From: UBA2922 sp035352555
GTDB taxonomy: Bacteria; Bacillota; Clostridia; Oscillospirales; Oscillospiraceae
DNA: 13,895 nucleotides
NCBI GenBank assembly: GCA_035352555.1
Contig: DAOPXW010000049.1
Span: 1-13,895, forward strand
Direction: 5' to 3'
Shown: one piece after another, positions 1-7,267 of the stretch
Layout of the letters: every line of letters starts with the position of its first letter
Numbering within the stretch: the first letter of the stretch is position 1
The notes under the pieces: model-generated
The model's database searches: none
Seen by the model: the letters and a program-made list of their open reading frames with translations, nothing else
What the model was told of the DNA's origin: nothing
Made by a program: the position numbers and the translations under genes

Positions 1-196
1 AGCTTGAAGATAATAGCACGGAAATCCAGCGCTGTCAAGGGTTTGCGGGAGTATTATTTTTCACTTGAAAATCTGAGGCAGGGCATTCCCTTTGGAAAAT
101 CGGGGCAGAAATCGCTGAAAACCGATCAAACTGTTTTGCCGACTGTTTTGGCAGAAATAGGCACGGGCGGCCCTCCTCATTGACTTCCCCCCGGGG

Positions 197-244
197 AAAA
201 ATCGGATAGGGGGCTGCGGGTTGTGAGGCCGCCCGCAACCGATT
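197..244 (-). terminator. Possible terminator of the SPT-like/SDR operon
   Basis: Read on the minus strand, the end of the SDR gene runs into an outer 6-bp stem AATCGG/CCGATT (244-239 with 205-200). It encloses an inner stem TGCGGG/CCCGCA and is followed by TTT then CCCC. The outer arm overlaps the stop codon. The internal loop is uneven and the T-run short, so this is a plausible but not strong intrinsic terminator. The remaining bases 1-196 contain no gene I can support. Confidence 0.35.
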
Positions 245-1037
245 ATTTCGCGTAGATCTTGCCCACGGCGGAATTCAGGAAGCGGTTGGACATCATCCGG
301 GTGAGGAACACGAACAGCTGATATTTGCCGCCGATGGTGTAGATCGGGGCGGGATTGTGCCGCAGGGCCTTGTCCCGGATGAACGAGCCGGCCTGCTCCG
401 GGGTCATGCCGGTGGTCTCGTCGTGCTCCATCACGGCCACCGACCGGCCGATGCGGCCGCCATAGATGTCGTCCCCGGCGTGGATCTTTTCCCGGGCGGC
501 GGTGAAGCCGGTGTGGATGTCGCCGGGCATGATGACCACCACCTCGATGCCGAAGGGACGCACCTCGTTGGCCAGCGCCAGCGAGTAGGTGCGCACCGCG
601 GACTTGGAGGCGGAATAGTAGGCCTGGAAGGGGATGGCGATGGGCGCGGCCACGGAGCTCATGTTGACAATGCGCCCGCCGCCCTGCTGCCGCATGATGG
701 GCAGCACCGCGAGATTCATGTTCACCATGCCGAAGAAGTTCACGTCGAACTGGTGGCGGGCCTCAGCGGCGGGGGTGAACTCGATGGCGCCGGAAATGCC
801 GAAGCCGGCATTGTTGATGAGGATGTCAATGCGCCCCTCCCGGGTCATGACCTCCGCCACGGCGGCGCGGACCTCGTCCTCCCGGGTCACGTCGGCGCGG
901 ATGTGGGTCACGCCCTCCGCCGCGCCGGATTCCCGTCGGGATAATTCATAAACCCGGCAGTCGTGGGCCAACAGCTCTTTGGCGGTGGCAAGGCCGATGC
1001 CGGAGGTGCCGCCGGTAATGACAGCAATTTTACTCAT
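243..1037 (-). CDS. Short-chain dehydrogenase/reductase, candidate 3-keto-sphingoid base reductase
   Basis: This 264-residue protein is a classical SDR. The N-terminal nucleotide-binding motif TGGTSGIG lies at residues 8-15, NNAG at 75-78, the active-site Asn near 100, Ser128 in NMSS, and the YxxxK pair Tyr141/Lys145, with the usual 13-residue Ser-Tyr spacing. The C-terminal tail (YTIGGKYQLFVFLTRMM) is hydrophobic and basic, as in SDRs acting on membrane lipids; that reading is inference. Its ATG lies inside the end of the upstream SPT-like gene (ATGAGTAA, 8-nt overlap), so the two are translationally coupled and probably act in sequence: the synthase would make a 3-keto long-chain base and this enzyme would reduce the ketone with NAD(P)H. 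The SDR fold is certain. The substrate is not, and a general 3-oxoacyl or alcohol dehydrogenase role cannot be excluded. Confidence 0.9.
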   Translation of the reverse strand: MSKIAVITGGTSGIGLATAKELLAHDCRVYELSRRESGAAEGVTHIRADVTREDEVRAAVAEVMTREGRIDILINNAGFGISGAIEFTPAAEARHQFDVNFFGMVNMNLAVLPIMRQQGGGRIVNMSSVAAPIAIPFQAYYSASKSAVRTYSLALANEVRPFGIEVVVIMPGDIHTGFTAAREKIHAGDDIYGGRIGRSVAVMEHDETTGMTPEQAGSFIRDKALRHNPAPIYTIGGKYQLFVFLTRMMSNRFLNSAVGKIYAK

Positions 1038-2226
1038 GTCTCTGGTAATCTCCTATCTGACTGGCAATAATATCCATGGCCTCGTCCAGCAGCGCTTCGG
1101 TATGGGTGGCCATGTAGCTGGTGCGGAGCAGACACTCGGAAGGCGCGGCGGCGGGGGGCAGCACGGGGTTGACGTACACGCCCGCCTCGTAGATCTTCTT
1201 TGCGGCCTCCAGCGTGCTCTCTACCTCGTAAGTATACAGCGGGATGATGGGCGTTGCAACATCGGTTTCCGATTCGCGGATGCGCACGTTCCGGGCTTTG
1301 TAGCCCTCCCGTGCGTAAACGGACAGCACCCGCAGACGATCCACGATCTCCGGATGCACCTCCAGCTTCTTCAGAGCTGTCAGCGCCACGGCGCAGCTGG
1401 CCGGAGTGATGGAAGCGGAGAAGATAAAGGGCCGGGAGGTGTGGCGCACATAGTCCGCCACCCGGGCGTCGGTGGCCATATAGCCGCCCAGACTGGCCAG
1501 AGATTTGGAGAAGGTGCCCATGCAGATGTCCACGTCCTTTTCCAGCCCAAAATGACTGGCCGTGCCGCGGCCGCCCTCGCCCACGACGCCCAGACCGTGG
1601 GCGTCGTCCACCATCACCCTGGCGCCGTATTTCCTGGCCAGACGCACGATCTCCGGCAGATTGGCCAGATCACCGCCCATGCTGAACACACCGTCGGTGA
1701 CGATGAGCGTGCCGGCGGTGTCCGGCACCTTTTGCAGCTGGGCTTCCAGGTCAACCATGTCGCTGTGGCGGTAGCGCAGCATCTTGCCGAAGCTGAGACG
1801 GCAGCCGTCATAGATGCTGGCGTGGTTTTCCCGATCGCAGATCACATAGTCGTTGCGGCCCACCAGCGCGGAGATGATGCCCAGATTGGACTGGAACCCG
1901 GTGGAGAAGGTCACGGCGGCATCCTTGCGCAAAAATTTTGCCAGTTCCGCCTCCAGCTCCAGATGCATCTCCAGCGTGCCGTTCAAAAATCGGGAGCCGG
2001 AGCAGCCGGAGCCGTATTTTTCAAAGGCGCGGATGCCCGCTTCGATGATCTCCGGGTCGGTGGTGAGACCCAGATAGTTGTTGGAGCCCAGCATGATGCG
2101 GCGCTTGCCCTCCATGACGACCTCCACGTCCTGCCGGGACTCCAGCGCGTGAAAATAGGGGTAGATGCCCTTCTCACGGACGTCGTCCAGCAGGGAATGC
2201 TGATAGCATTTGTCGAAAAGATCCAT
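1030..2226 (-). CDS. Alpha-oxoamine synthase family PLP enzyme, serine palmitoyltransferase-like
   Basis: This 398-residue fold-type I PLP enzyme belongs to the alpha-oxoamine synthase family (serine palmitoyltransferase, 2-amino-3-ketobutyrate CoA ligase, 8-amino-7-oxononanoate synthase), which condenses an amino acid with an acyl thioester and releases CO2. Visible residues are His135 in HASIYDG (stacks on PLP), Asp208 and His210 in DDAHGLG, and Schiff-base Lys241 in GTFSKSLASLGG. The TFSKSLASLGG motif, GSGCSGSRFLNGTLE and YPYFHALE recall Bacteroides-type serine palmitoyltransferase more than AONS or KBL, which usually carry a LGKA-type lysine motif; this is from memory, not a search. The start is supported by AAGAAGGA 7 nt upstream and a good promoter at 2274-2302. 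It overlaps the SDR gene by 8 nt, which fits a sphingoid-base pathway. Cysteate acyltransferase for sulfonolipids, or glycine C-acetyltransferase, are alternatives. Confidence 0.85.
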   Translation of the reverse strand: MDLFDKCYQHSLLDDVREKGIYPYFHALESRQDVEVVMEGKRRIMLGSNNYLGLTTDPEIIEAGIRAFEKYGSGCSGSRFLNGTLEMHLELEAELAKFLRKDAAVTFSTGFQSNLGIISALVGRNDYVICDRENHASIYDGCRLSFGKMLRYRHSDMVDLEAQLQKVPDTAGTLIVTDGVFSMGGDLANLPEIVRLARKYGARVMVDDAHGLGVVGEGGRGTASHFGLEKDVDICMGTFSKSLASLGGYMATDARVADYVRHTSRPFIFSASITPASCAVALTALKKLEVHPEIVDRLRVLSVYAREGYKARNVRIRESETDVATPIIPLYTYEVESTLEAAKKIYEAGVYVNPVLPPAAAPSECLLRTSYMATHTEALLDEAMDIIASQIGDYQRHE

Positions 2227-2273
2227 AATTGCATCCTTCTTTGCTATAAAATTTTAATTAAATTATTTTAAGT

Positions 2274-2302
2274 ATTTTACCACGGCCCGCGGGCGAATTC
2301 AA
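2274..2302 (-). promoter_or_regulatory. Sigma-A promoter of the SPT-like/SDR operon
   Basis: On the minus strand the -35 TTGAAT (2302-2297) is separated by exactly 17 bp from the -10 TAAAAT (2279-2274), about 50 bp before the SPT-like ATG. The spacer contains a perfect 10-bp palindrome, GCCCGCGGGC (2285-2294), which could be a repressor site or chance in GC-rich DNA. The promoter lies back-to-back with the diguanylate cyclase promoter. Confidence 0.7.
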
Positions 2303-2356
2303 TAGCAAAAGATGTCGAAATGTATAGACAGACCCGCCGGACGCCGCTTCTGCGTA

Positions 2357-2385
2357 TTGAAAAGAGCAAAAAAACGGGGTATAAT
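2357..2385 (+). promoter_or_regulatory. Sigma-A promoter of the REC-GGDEF gene
   Basis: TTGAAA (2357-2362), a 17-bp spacer, then a perfect TATAAT (2380-2385). Transcription would begin near 2392, about 37 nt before the chosen start codon. This rules out the longer open frame that begins at 2312, upstream of the promoter. Confidence 0.8.
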
Positions 2386-2428
2386 ACCGCAAACAGACAC
2401 AATACGCGGAGCCGGCAGGGGGATGAAG

Positions 2429-3748
2429 ATGGTGAAACACATTCTGGTCGTGGACGACGACGTGATCATGAACAATTCCATCAAGGCCATTCTCTCCGAC
2501 AAGTATCGGGTGTCTCAGCTGACCGCCGGCACGCAGGTACTGGATTTTCTGCACCTGAAGGACACGGATCTGGTGCTGTTGGATATGTATATGCACGATC
2601 TGGGCGGGATGGAGGTCCTGCGTCGGATAAAGGCCGATCCGCTGACGGCGGATATCCCGGTGATCTTCCTCACTGGGGAGGATTCCGCGGAGGTGGAAGA
2701 GGAGTGCCTGCATCTGGGCGCGGCGGACTATGTGCACAAGCCCATCAGCCCGCAGGTGCTGGAGCAGCGGGTGGGCAACCGCCTGATGGCGGCGGAATCC
2801 GTGCGCCGCGTCCGACAGATGTACGGGAGCGCCGATCCGCAGGCGGAGGACCCCGGGGAGCGCATCCAGCACGACGAGCTGACCGGGCTGTGGAACCGGC
2901 AGCACATCTACAAGGCCTATTCCGGGATGATGGAGAGCGGGGACGCTCACTGCGCGCTGGCCTTCATCGACATGGATAATTTCAAATATATCAACGATAT
3001 CTTCGGCCATCAGGAGGGGGACGCCCTGCTCAAGCGTTTTTCCACCATCCTCGGTGCCTTGGAGAGTTCCGGCATCGTGCCCGCCCGCATCGGGGGGGAT
3101 GAATTCATGCTGCTGCTGCCCGGCGCCAACACCCCCGGCAGCGTACAGGACCTGTCCGATTATATTTTTGAGAAATCAAGCCGGCAAGTGCTGCCTTCCA
3201 CCGAGCCGGGGGCGGTGACCTTCTCCATGGGCGTGGCCTTCTCCCCGGAGGATGGCGCCGATTTTGAAAGCACCGCCGCCATGGCGGATATGGCCCTGCA
3301 AAAGGCCAAAAGTCTGGGCAAGAACCGGGTGTATTTTGCCAAGAACCTCAACATCCGCGCCCGCCGGCGGGAGATGGAGATCAACGATCAGGTCACCAAG
3401 CTGGGCCACATTCTGGAGGGGCGGCGCTCCGACAAGGACACGCTGGTGATCCAGTTCGGCGAGCTGCGCATTTTGTACCGCTGCCTGAAAAATATGCCCT
3501 CCGAGATCGGTGAGCGGGTGCGGGCGGCGATGTTCACCGTGGCCCCCCAGGACAGCAACCCCTTCAACACGGCCCGGCTGATGCACGCCGTGGGCGAATC
3601 CGCCCCGGGCATCGCCGCCATCACAAAATACGCCCAGAATCAGGTGGTGGCGCTGACCTTCGGTGTGGAGGAGGCGGGGCTGCGCGCCGCCTGCCAGGCA
3701 CTGGCCGACAGCGGCCGCTTCGGCCGGGTGGACATCGAGATCGTCTGA
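2429..3748 (+). CDS. Response regulator diguanylate cyclase (REC-GGDEF plus C-terminal domain)
   Basis: A 439-residue cytoplasmic signalling protein. Residues 1-120 are a receiver domain: acidic triad Asp9-Asp11, phospho-acceptor Asp52 in LVLLDMYMH, Thr82 and Lys104. Residues 145-315 form a GGDEF domain that makes cyclic di-GMP from two GTP: Asp181 in IDMDNFKYINDIFGH binds metal and GGDEF sits intact at 222-226. The RxxD inhibitory site normally five residues before GGDEF is absent. Residues about 320-439 are an extra domain whose end (TKYAQNQVVALTFGVEEAG) lines up with the region around the GGDEF signature but carries YAQNQ there; I infer a degenerate GGDEF. The start ATG at 2429 is chosen because AGGGGG lies 6 nt upstream; ATG 2423 sits directly against that site. 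The activating kinase is not in the window. It has its own promoter and terminator. Confidence 0.9.
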   Translation: MVKHILVVDDDVIMNNSIKAILSDKYRVSQLTAGTQVLDFLHLKDTDLVLLDMYMHDLGGMEVLRRIKADPLTADIPVIFLTGEDSAEVEEECLHLGAADYVHKPISPQVLEQRVGNRLMAAESVRRVRQMYGSADPQAEDPGERIQHDELTGLWNRQHIYKAYSGMMESGDAHCALAFIDMDNFKYINDIFGHQEGDALLKRFSTILGALESSGIVPARIGGDEFMLLLPGANTPGSVQDLSDYIFEKSSRQVLPSTEPGAVTFSMGVAFSPEDGADFESTAAMADMALQKAKSLGKNRVYFAKNLNIRARRREMEINDQVTKLGHILEGRRSDKDTLVIQFGELRILYRCLKNMPSEIGERVRAAMFTVAPQDSNPFNTARLMHAVGESAPGIAAITKYAQNQVVALTFGVEEAGLRAACQALADSGRFGRVDIEIV

Positions 3749-3759
3749 GATACGGATAA

Positions 3760-3797
3760 AAATGGAGCCTGTTTTTCGCAAAACAGGCTCCATTTCA
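3760..3797 (+). terminator. Intrinsic terminator after the REC-GGDEF gene
   Basis: A perfect 16-bp inverted repeat (3760-3775 with 3780-3795; arm AAATGGAGCCTGTTTT) with a 4-nt TCGC loop starts 12 nt after the stop codon. The T-run on the plus strand is only ATTT, so termination may be moderate. On the minus strand the stem is followed by five T. Confidence 0.75.
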
Positions 3798-3881
3798 GCG
3801 TTCGCGGGGGGATACCGACGGCGTGAAAAACAGCGGAATGGAGAAAAGTTGAATTTCCCCTAGGCAGACGCAACTAATTTG

Positions 3882-3890
3882 TGATACAAT
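3882..3890 (+). promoter_or_regulatory. Extended -10 promoter of the membrane GGDEF gene
   Basis: TGATACAAT gives a TGn extended -10 with TACAAT at 3885-3890. No good -35 is found 16-18 bp upstream (3862-3867 reads AGGCAG), which fits an extended -10 promoter. An AGTTG/CAACT inverted repeat (3847-3851 and 3871-3875) overlaps the -35 area and might bind a regulator; that is weak. The rest of 3798-3928 holds no gene I can see. Confidence 0.5.
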
Positions 3891-3928
3891 GATACCAATT
3901 GTTACAAATGGATGATCGGGGGAGCGGC

Positions 3929-5047
3929 ATGAGCAACGGCAGGCCCGCCATTCAACTGGATAAGATCTACGACGAGGAATCCGCCCATCTGGAGGAGTGC
4001 TGGCGCGGCATCCACCTGCGCGCCATGATGATCTTCACGCTGGCCGTGGTGACCGCGGAGATCGGCATGGCCTTTCTGCTGCGCAGCAGCGCCATTGTCA
4101 CCCTGTCGCTGTTTGATTACTGCGTGCGGTATGTGGCCATCCCCGCAGGGGTGTATGTGCTCATCGACGGGGTGGCCCTGTGGGTCTACTTCGGCTCGGT
4201 GCTGAAAGACAGGCGGCTGGACTATTTTCTGTCGCTGGCTTTTGCCGCGCTGTGCATGGCGGTCTGCTTTTTCCACGACTATTTCGTGGTGGCCTACACC
4301 GCCGGCGTGGCCGCCATTGCCATGACGACCAACTACAGCGACCGCAGGCTCACCGGCGTTACCGCGCTGGCCACGCTGCTGGCCACGCTGCTGCTGTCCG
4401 TTTTCGGCCGGTGGGACACTGCCACTCCCCGGGACGAGACCTATTTTATCAATGTTATTCTGGTGGTACTGGTGGACTTCGGCGCCTATTTTGTCAGTGT
4501 GATGGTGGTCCGGCGGGAAGATCAGCGCCGCAGGGCTGTGCTGCTGCGCCAGTTCGAGATCGAGCGGCTGCGCCGCACGGCGGAACGCGACCAGCTCACC
4601 GGCGTGCGCAACCGGACGGGACTGCGCAGCCATATCAACGAGACCACCGGCATCCTGACCTACGCCATGATGGACATCGACCATTTTAAAAGCGTCAACG
4701 ACCTGTGGGGCCACACCGCGGGCGACGGGGTGCTGGCCGGACTGGGCCGCATTTTTTCTCTGCGGGAAAACCGCGCCATCGCGGCCTTCCGCTACGGCGG
4801 GGACGAATTTTTGCTCACCTTTTCTGACTGCTCCGCCGAGGAGGTGAACGCCGTGTGCCGGGAAGTCCGCAACCGCTTCAGGGAGTTCATTCCCAAGGAG
4901 ATGCGGGAGGCCGGCATCGACCTGAGCTTTGGCGTGTCCCCAAGCGGGGTGCGCCGCACCCCCAGCGAGGGTATCCGGCTGGCGGACGAGGCGCTGTACA
5001 AGGCCAAACGGGCCCGCTTTGTGGATCTGTCCCGGGAAGAAACCTGA
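3929..5047 (+). CDS. Membrane-bound diguanylate cyclase (6 TM helices + GGDEF)
   Basis: A 372-residue protein with about six hydrophobic segments (roughly residues 33-51, 66-90, 98-115, 118-134, 141-159, 171-192), a short charged helical linker (RREDQRRRAVLLRQFEIERL), and a cytoplasmic GGDEF domain from about 205 to 365. Metal-binding Asp249 in MMDIDHFKSVNDLWGH and an intact GGDEF at 290-294 suggest an active cyclic di-GMP synthase. No RxxD inhibitory site precedes the signature. The N-terminal membrane region is not one I recognise as MASE1, MASE2 or 7TMR, and presumably senses a signal at the membrane. ATG 3929 is preferred for the GGGGGAG just upstream; a longer start at ATG 3908 is possible but would leave only about 11 nt of leader. 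The gene stands alone between two hairpins. Confidence 0.88.
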   Translation: MSNGRPAIQLDKIYDEESAHLEECWRGIHLRAMMIFTLAVVTAEIGMAFLLRSSAIVTLSLFDYCVRYVAIPAGVYVLIDGVALWVYFGSVLKDRRLDYFLSLAFAALCMAVCFFHDYFVVAYTAGVAAIAMTTNYSDRRLTGVTALATLLATLLLSVFGRWDTATPRDETYFINVILVVLVDFGAYFVSVMVVRREDQRRRAVLLRQFEIERLRRTAERDQLTGVRNRTGLRSHINETTGILTYAMMDIDHFKSVNDLWGHTAGDGVLAGLGRIFSLRENRAIAAFRYGGDEFLLTFSDCSAEEVNAVCREVRNRFREFIPKEMREAGIDLSFGVSPSGVRRTPSEGIRLADEALYKAKRARFVDLSREET

Positions 5048-5057
5048 AAATGGATAT

Positions 5058-5094
5058 AAAAACGCTGCCGCGAATTGCTCGCGGCAGCGTTTTT
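5058..5094. terminator. Bidirectional terminator between the GGDEF gene and proA
   Basis: Perfect 15-bp stem (5058-5072 with 5080-5094; core CGCTGCCGCG/CGCGGCAGCG), a 7-nt loop, and five T on each strand. It sits between convergent genes, 10 nt after the plus-strand stop and 5 nt after the proA stop on the minus strand, so it can serve both. Confidence 0.9.
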
Positions 5095-5099
5095 ATGTT

Positions 5100-6341
5100 T
5101 CACCGCACCTGGCCGGCGCCGTAGACTTTGAATTTCATGCTGGTAAGCTCGTTGAGCCCCAGCGGGCCCCGGGCGTGGAGCTTCTGGGTGGAGATGCCGA
5201 TCTCCGCCCCCAGACCGAACTCGCCCCCGTCGGTGAAGCGGGTGGAGGCGTTGTGGTAAACGGCCGCGGCGTCCACACTGTTCAGATACTTTTCGGCGGC
5301 CGCCTCGTCGTCCGTGACGATGCACTCCGAATGGCCGGTGGAGTACTGATAGACATACTCGATGGCCTCGTCGATGCTGCCCACCACGTGGGCGGCGATG
5401 ATGTAGTCGCCGTATTCCCGGCCCCAGTCGGCGTCGGTGGCGGGCACGGCGGCATCGCCCAGAATGGCCATGACCTCCGCATCGCCCCGGATCTCCGTGT
5501 GCTTCTCCTTCAGCCTCGCCGCGATCACCGGCAGGGCTTTTTTCGCGATGTCCCGGTGGAGCAGCATACATTCGGCGGCGTTGCAGACCGAGGGGCGGGA
5601 GGTCTTGGCGTTGAAGATGATGTTTGCCGCCATGCCGATGTCGGCGGCTTTGTCCACATAGATGTGGCACACGCCGGAGCCGGTCTGGATGACGGGGACG
5701 GTGGCGTTGTGCACGGCGGCGTCGATCAGCCGCTTGGAGCCCCGGGGGATCAGCACGTCCACATAGCCGTTGAGGTGCATCAGTTCCGTGGCGCTCTCAT
5801 GCGAGGTGTCGGTGATGAGCTGGATGCAGTCGGCTGGAAGAGCCGTGCCGGCCAGGGCGTTTCTCATGACCTCCGCGATGGCGGCGCTGGAATGAATGGC
5901 CTCCCTGCCGCCCCGCAGAATACAGGCGTTGCCGGATTTGAGACACAGCACCGCGGAATCCGCCGTCACGTTGGGCCGGGCCTCGTAGATCACGGCGATG
6001 ACGCCGATGGGCACGGCGGTCTTGACCAGCCGCAGCCCGTTGGGGCGCACCTCGTCGGAGAGGATACGTCCCACGGGGTCGGGCAGCGCGGCCACCTGGC
6101 GCACGCCGTCGGCCATGCCCTTCACCCGGCTCCCGTCCAGCAGCAGCCGGTCGAGAAGGGCGGCGGTCATGGTCTTCTCCCGGCCCGCGGCCATGTCCGC
6201 TTCATTGGCCGCCAAAATGGCGGCGCAGTTTTGCTCCAGCGCGTCGGCGATTTTCAGGAGAGCGGCGTTTTTCTCATCCGTGGTTGCGGCGGCGAGCACT
6301 CTCGCGGCGGCTTTGGCGTTTTTCCCGATTTCAGTCAGCAT
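5100..6341 (-). CDS. proA: Gamma-glutamyl phosphate reductase (glutamate-5-semialdehyde dehydrogenase)
   Basis: ProA reduces gamma-glutamyl phosphate with NADPH to glutamate-5-semialdehyde, the second step of proline synthesis. The 413-residue length matches the family (E. coli about 417). Family motifs include VIYEARPNVTADSAVLCLKSGN, catalytic Cys253 in SRPSVCNAAE, GGEFGLGAEIGISTQKLHARGP near the end, and NELTSMKFKVYG at the C-terminus. I chose ATG at 6341 because AAGGAG (the end of proB) lies 8 nt upstream. A GTG at 6350 that overlaps the proB stop as GTGA would lie directly against that site and is less likely. It is the second gene of a proBA operon. No proC is seen. Confidence 0.96.
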   Translation of the reverse strand: MLTEIGKNAKAAARVLAAATTDEKNAALLKIADALEQNCAAILAANEADMAAGREKTMTAALLDRLLLDGSRVKGMADGVRQVAALPDPVGRILSDEVRPNGLRLVKTAVPIGVIAVIYEARPNVTADSAVLCLKSGNACILRGGREAIHSSAAIAEVMRNALAGTALPADCIQLITDTSHESATELMHLNGYVDVLIPRGSKRLIDAAVHNATVPVIQTGSGVCHIYVDKAADIGMAANIIFNAKTSRPSVCNAAECMLLHRDIAKKALPVIAARLKEKHTEIRGDAEVMAILGDAAVPATDADWGREYGDYIIAAHVVGSIDEAIEYVYQYSTGHSECIVTDDEAAAEKYLNSVDAAAVYHNASTRFTDGGEFGLGAEIGISTQKLHARGPLGLNELTSMKFKVYGAGQVR

Positions 6342-6346
6342 TGCGG

Positions 6347-7135
6347 TCACTCCTTCTTTCCTGCGGCGAAATGCGTTCCGACGCTCTCGCCGTCCATAAG
6401 CCTGTAAATGTCGTGGGGGTCCCGGCCGCAGATGACGTAGGTGTCGATGCCCGCCCGTCCCGCCAGCTCCGCGGCGTGGAGTTTGGTGACCATGCCGCCG
6501 GTACCCAGCGTGGTGCCGTGGTCGGAGGCGCAGGCGAGGATTTCATCGGTGATCTCCGCCACCTCCGGAATCCTGCGGGCGGCGGGGTCGGCGAAGGGGT
6601 TCGCGGTGTAGAGCCCGTCCGTCTCCGTGAGGATCACCAGGGCGTCCGCGTTGACAAGAACGGCCACCACGGCGGACAGGGAATCGTTGTCGCCGTAAAC
6701 GATCTCCTCCACGGCCACGGCGTCGTTTTCGTTGATAATGGGGATGGCGCCGAAATCGAAGAGTTTTTCAAAGGCGTTGATGAGATTTTCCCGGCGCCGG
6801 GGATCGTCCACATCCTCCCGGGTGATGAGGAGCTGGCCCACCTTGTGGCCGTACTGGGAGAACATTTTGTCGTACATGAACATCAGCTCGCACTGGCCCA
6901 CCGTGGCGGCGGCCTGCTTGCCGGCGGTGTCCTCCGGGCGGCCCGGCAGGCCCAGCTTGCCCACGCCCACGCCGATGGCGCCGGACGTGACCAGCACGAT
7001 GCGCTTGTCCTCGTTCATCAGGTCGGACAGCACCAGGCACAGCTGCTCCAGCCCCCGGATATTGGTCTTGCCCGTGTCGTGGGTCAGAGTAGATGTGCCG
7101 ACCTTGAATACGATGGTTTTGGTGTCCTTGAGCAT
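6347..7135 (-). CDS. proB: Glutamate 5-kinase, short form without PUA domain
   Basis: ProB phosphorylates glutamate with ATP to gamma-glutamyl phosphate, the committed step of proline synthesis, and hands the labile product to ProA. The whole 262-residue protein is the amino acid kinase fold: VFKVGTSTL near the N-terminus, VTSGAIGVGVGKLGL, VGQLLITREDV, NENDAVAVEEIVYGDND, and GTGGMVTKLHAAELAGRAGI near the C-terminus. The C-terminal PUA domain of the about 367-residue E. coli enzyme is absent; the protein ends soon after GESVGTHFA, so this is a complete short form and not a truncation. ATG 7135 is chosen because GGGAGGA precedes it; the open frame extends upstream to 7492 but would cross the promoter and the divergent thiamine leader. 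Its stop lies 5 nt from the proA start, so the pair is coupled. Confidence 0.95.
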   Translation of the reverse strand: MLKDTKTIVFKVGTSTLTHDTGKTNIRGLEQLCLVLSDLMNEDKRIVLVTSGAIGVGVGKLGLPGRPEDTAGKQAAATVGQCELMFMYDKMFSQYGHKVGQLLITREDVDDPRRRENLINAFEKLFDFGAIPIINENDAVAVEEIVYGDNDSLSAVVAVLVNADALVILTETDGLYTANPFADPAARRIPEVAEITDEILACASDHGTTLGTGGMVTKLHAAELAGRAGIDTYVICGRDPHDIYRLMDGESVGTHFAAGKKE

Positions 7136-7173
7136 GACGGCATTCCTCCCGAAAGTTTTCACCAGTATAGCAT

Positions 7174-7201
7174 ATTTTACCGAGGCAAAGCGAAAATACA
7201 A
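7174..7201 (-). promoter_or_regulatory. Promoter of proBA
   Basis: On the minus strand TTGTAT (7201-7196), 16-bp spacer, TAAAAT (7179-7174). A second candidate is the extended -10 TGCTATACT (7172-7164) without a good -35. Either would start transcription a few tens of bases before the proB ATG. It is divergent from the thiamine promoter, with about 20 bp between the two -35 elements. Confidence 0.55.
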
Positions 7202-7220
7202 GTAAATTTTCGCAAAATCC

Positions 7221-7249
7221 TTGTACTTTGCGGGGCGGCGTGGTATAAC
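7221..7249 (+). promoter_or_regulatory. Sigma-A promoter of the thiamine operon
   Basis: TTGTAC (7221-7226), exactly 17 bp, then TATAAC (7244-7249). Transcription would start near 7256, about 12 nt before the conserved part of the TPP riboswitch. Confidence 0.75.
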
Positions 7250-7267
7250 AAAGGCAATTGAACAGCA

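Noticed and set aside
131..155. Direct repeat ACTGTTTTG with a TGCC/GGCA stem as a terminator
   Set aside because: The stem has only 4 bp, and it lies far beyond the end of the SDR gene.
35..238. 67-codon minus-strand open frame downstream of the SDR gene
   Set aside because: No convincing ribosome binding site or domain, proline-rich composition without gene-like pattern, and it overlaps the likely terminator.
979..2271. 430-codon plus-strand frame opposite the SPT-like gene
   Set aside because: Rich in His, Gly and Ala as expected for the antisense of a GC-rich gene. The minus strand encodes a clear PLP enzyme with a promoter and ribosome binding site.
2312..2428. N-terminal extension of the REC-GGDEF frame
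   Set aside because: It begins upstream of a near-perfect promoter (TTGAAA-17-TATAAT), and the receiver domain begins at the chosen start.
4929..6407. 492-codon plus-strand frame over the end of the GGDEF gene and proA
   Set aside because: It crosses a strong terminator and is antisense to all of proA. The composition is a GC-driven shadow.
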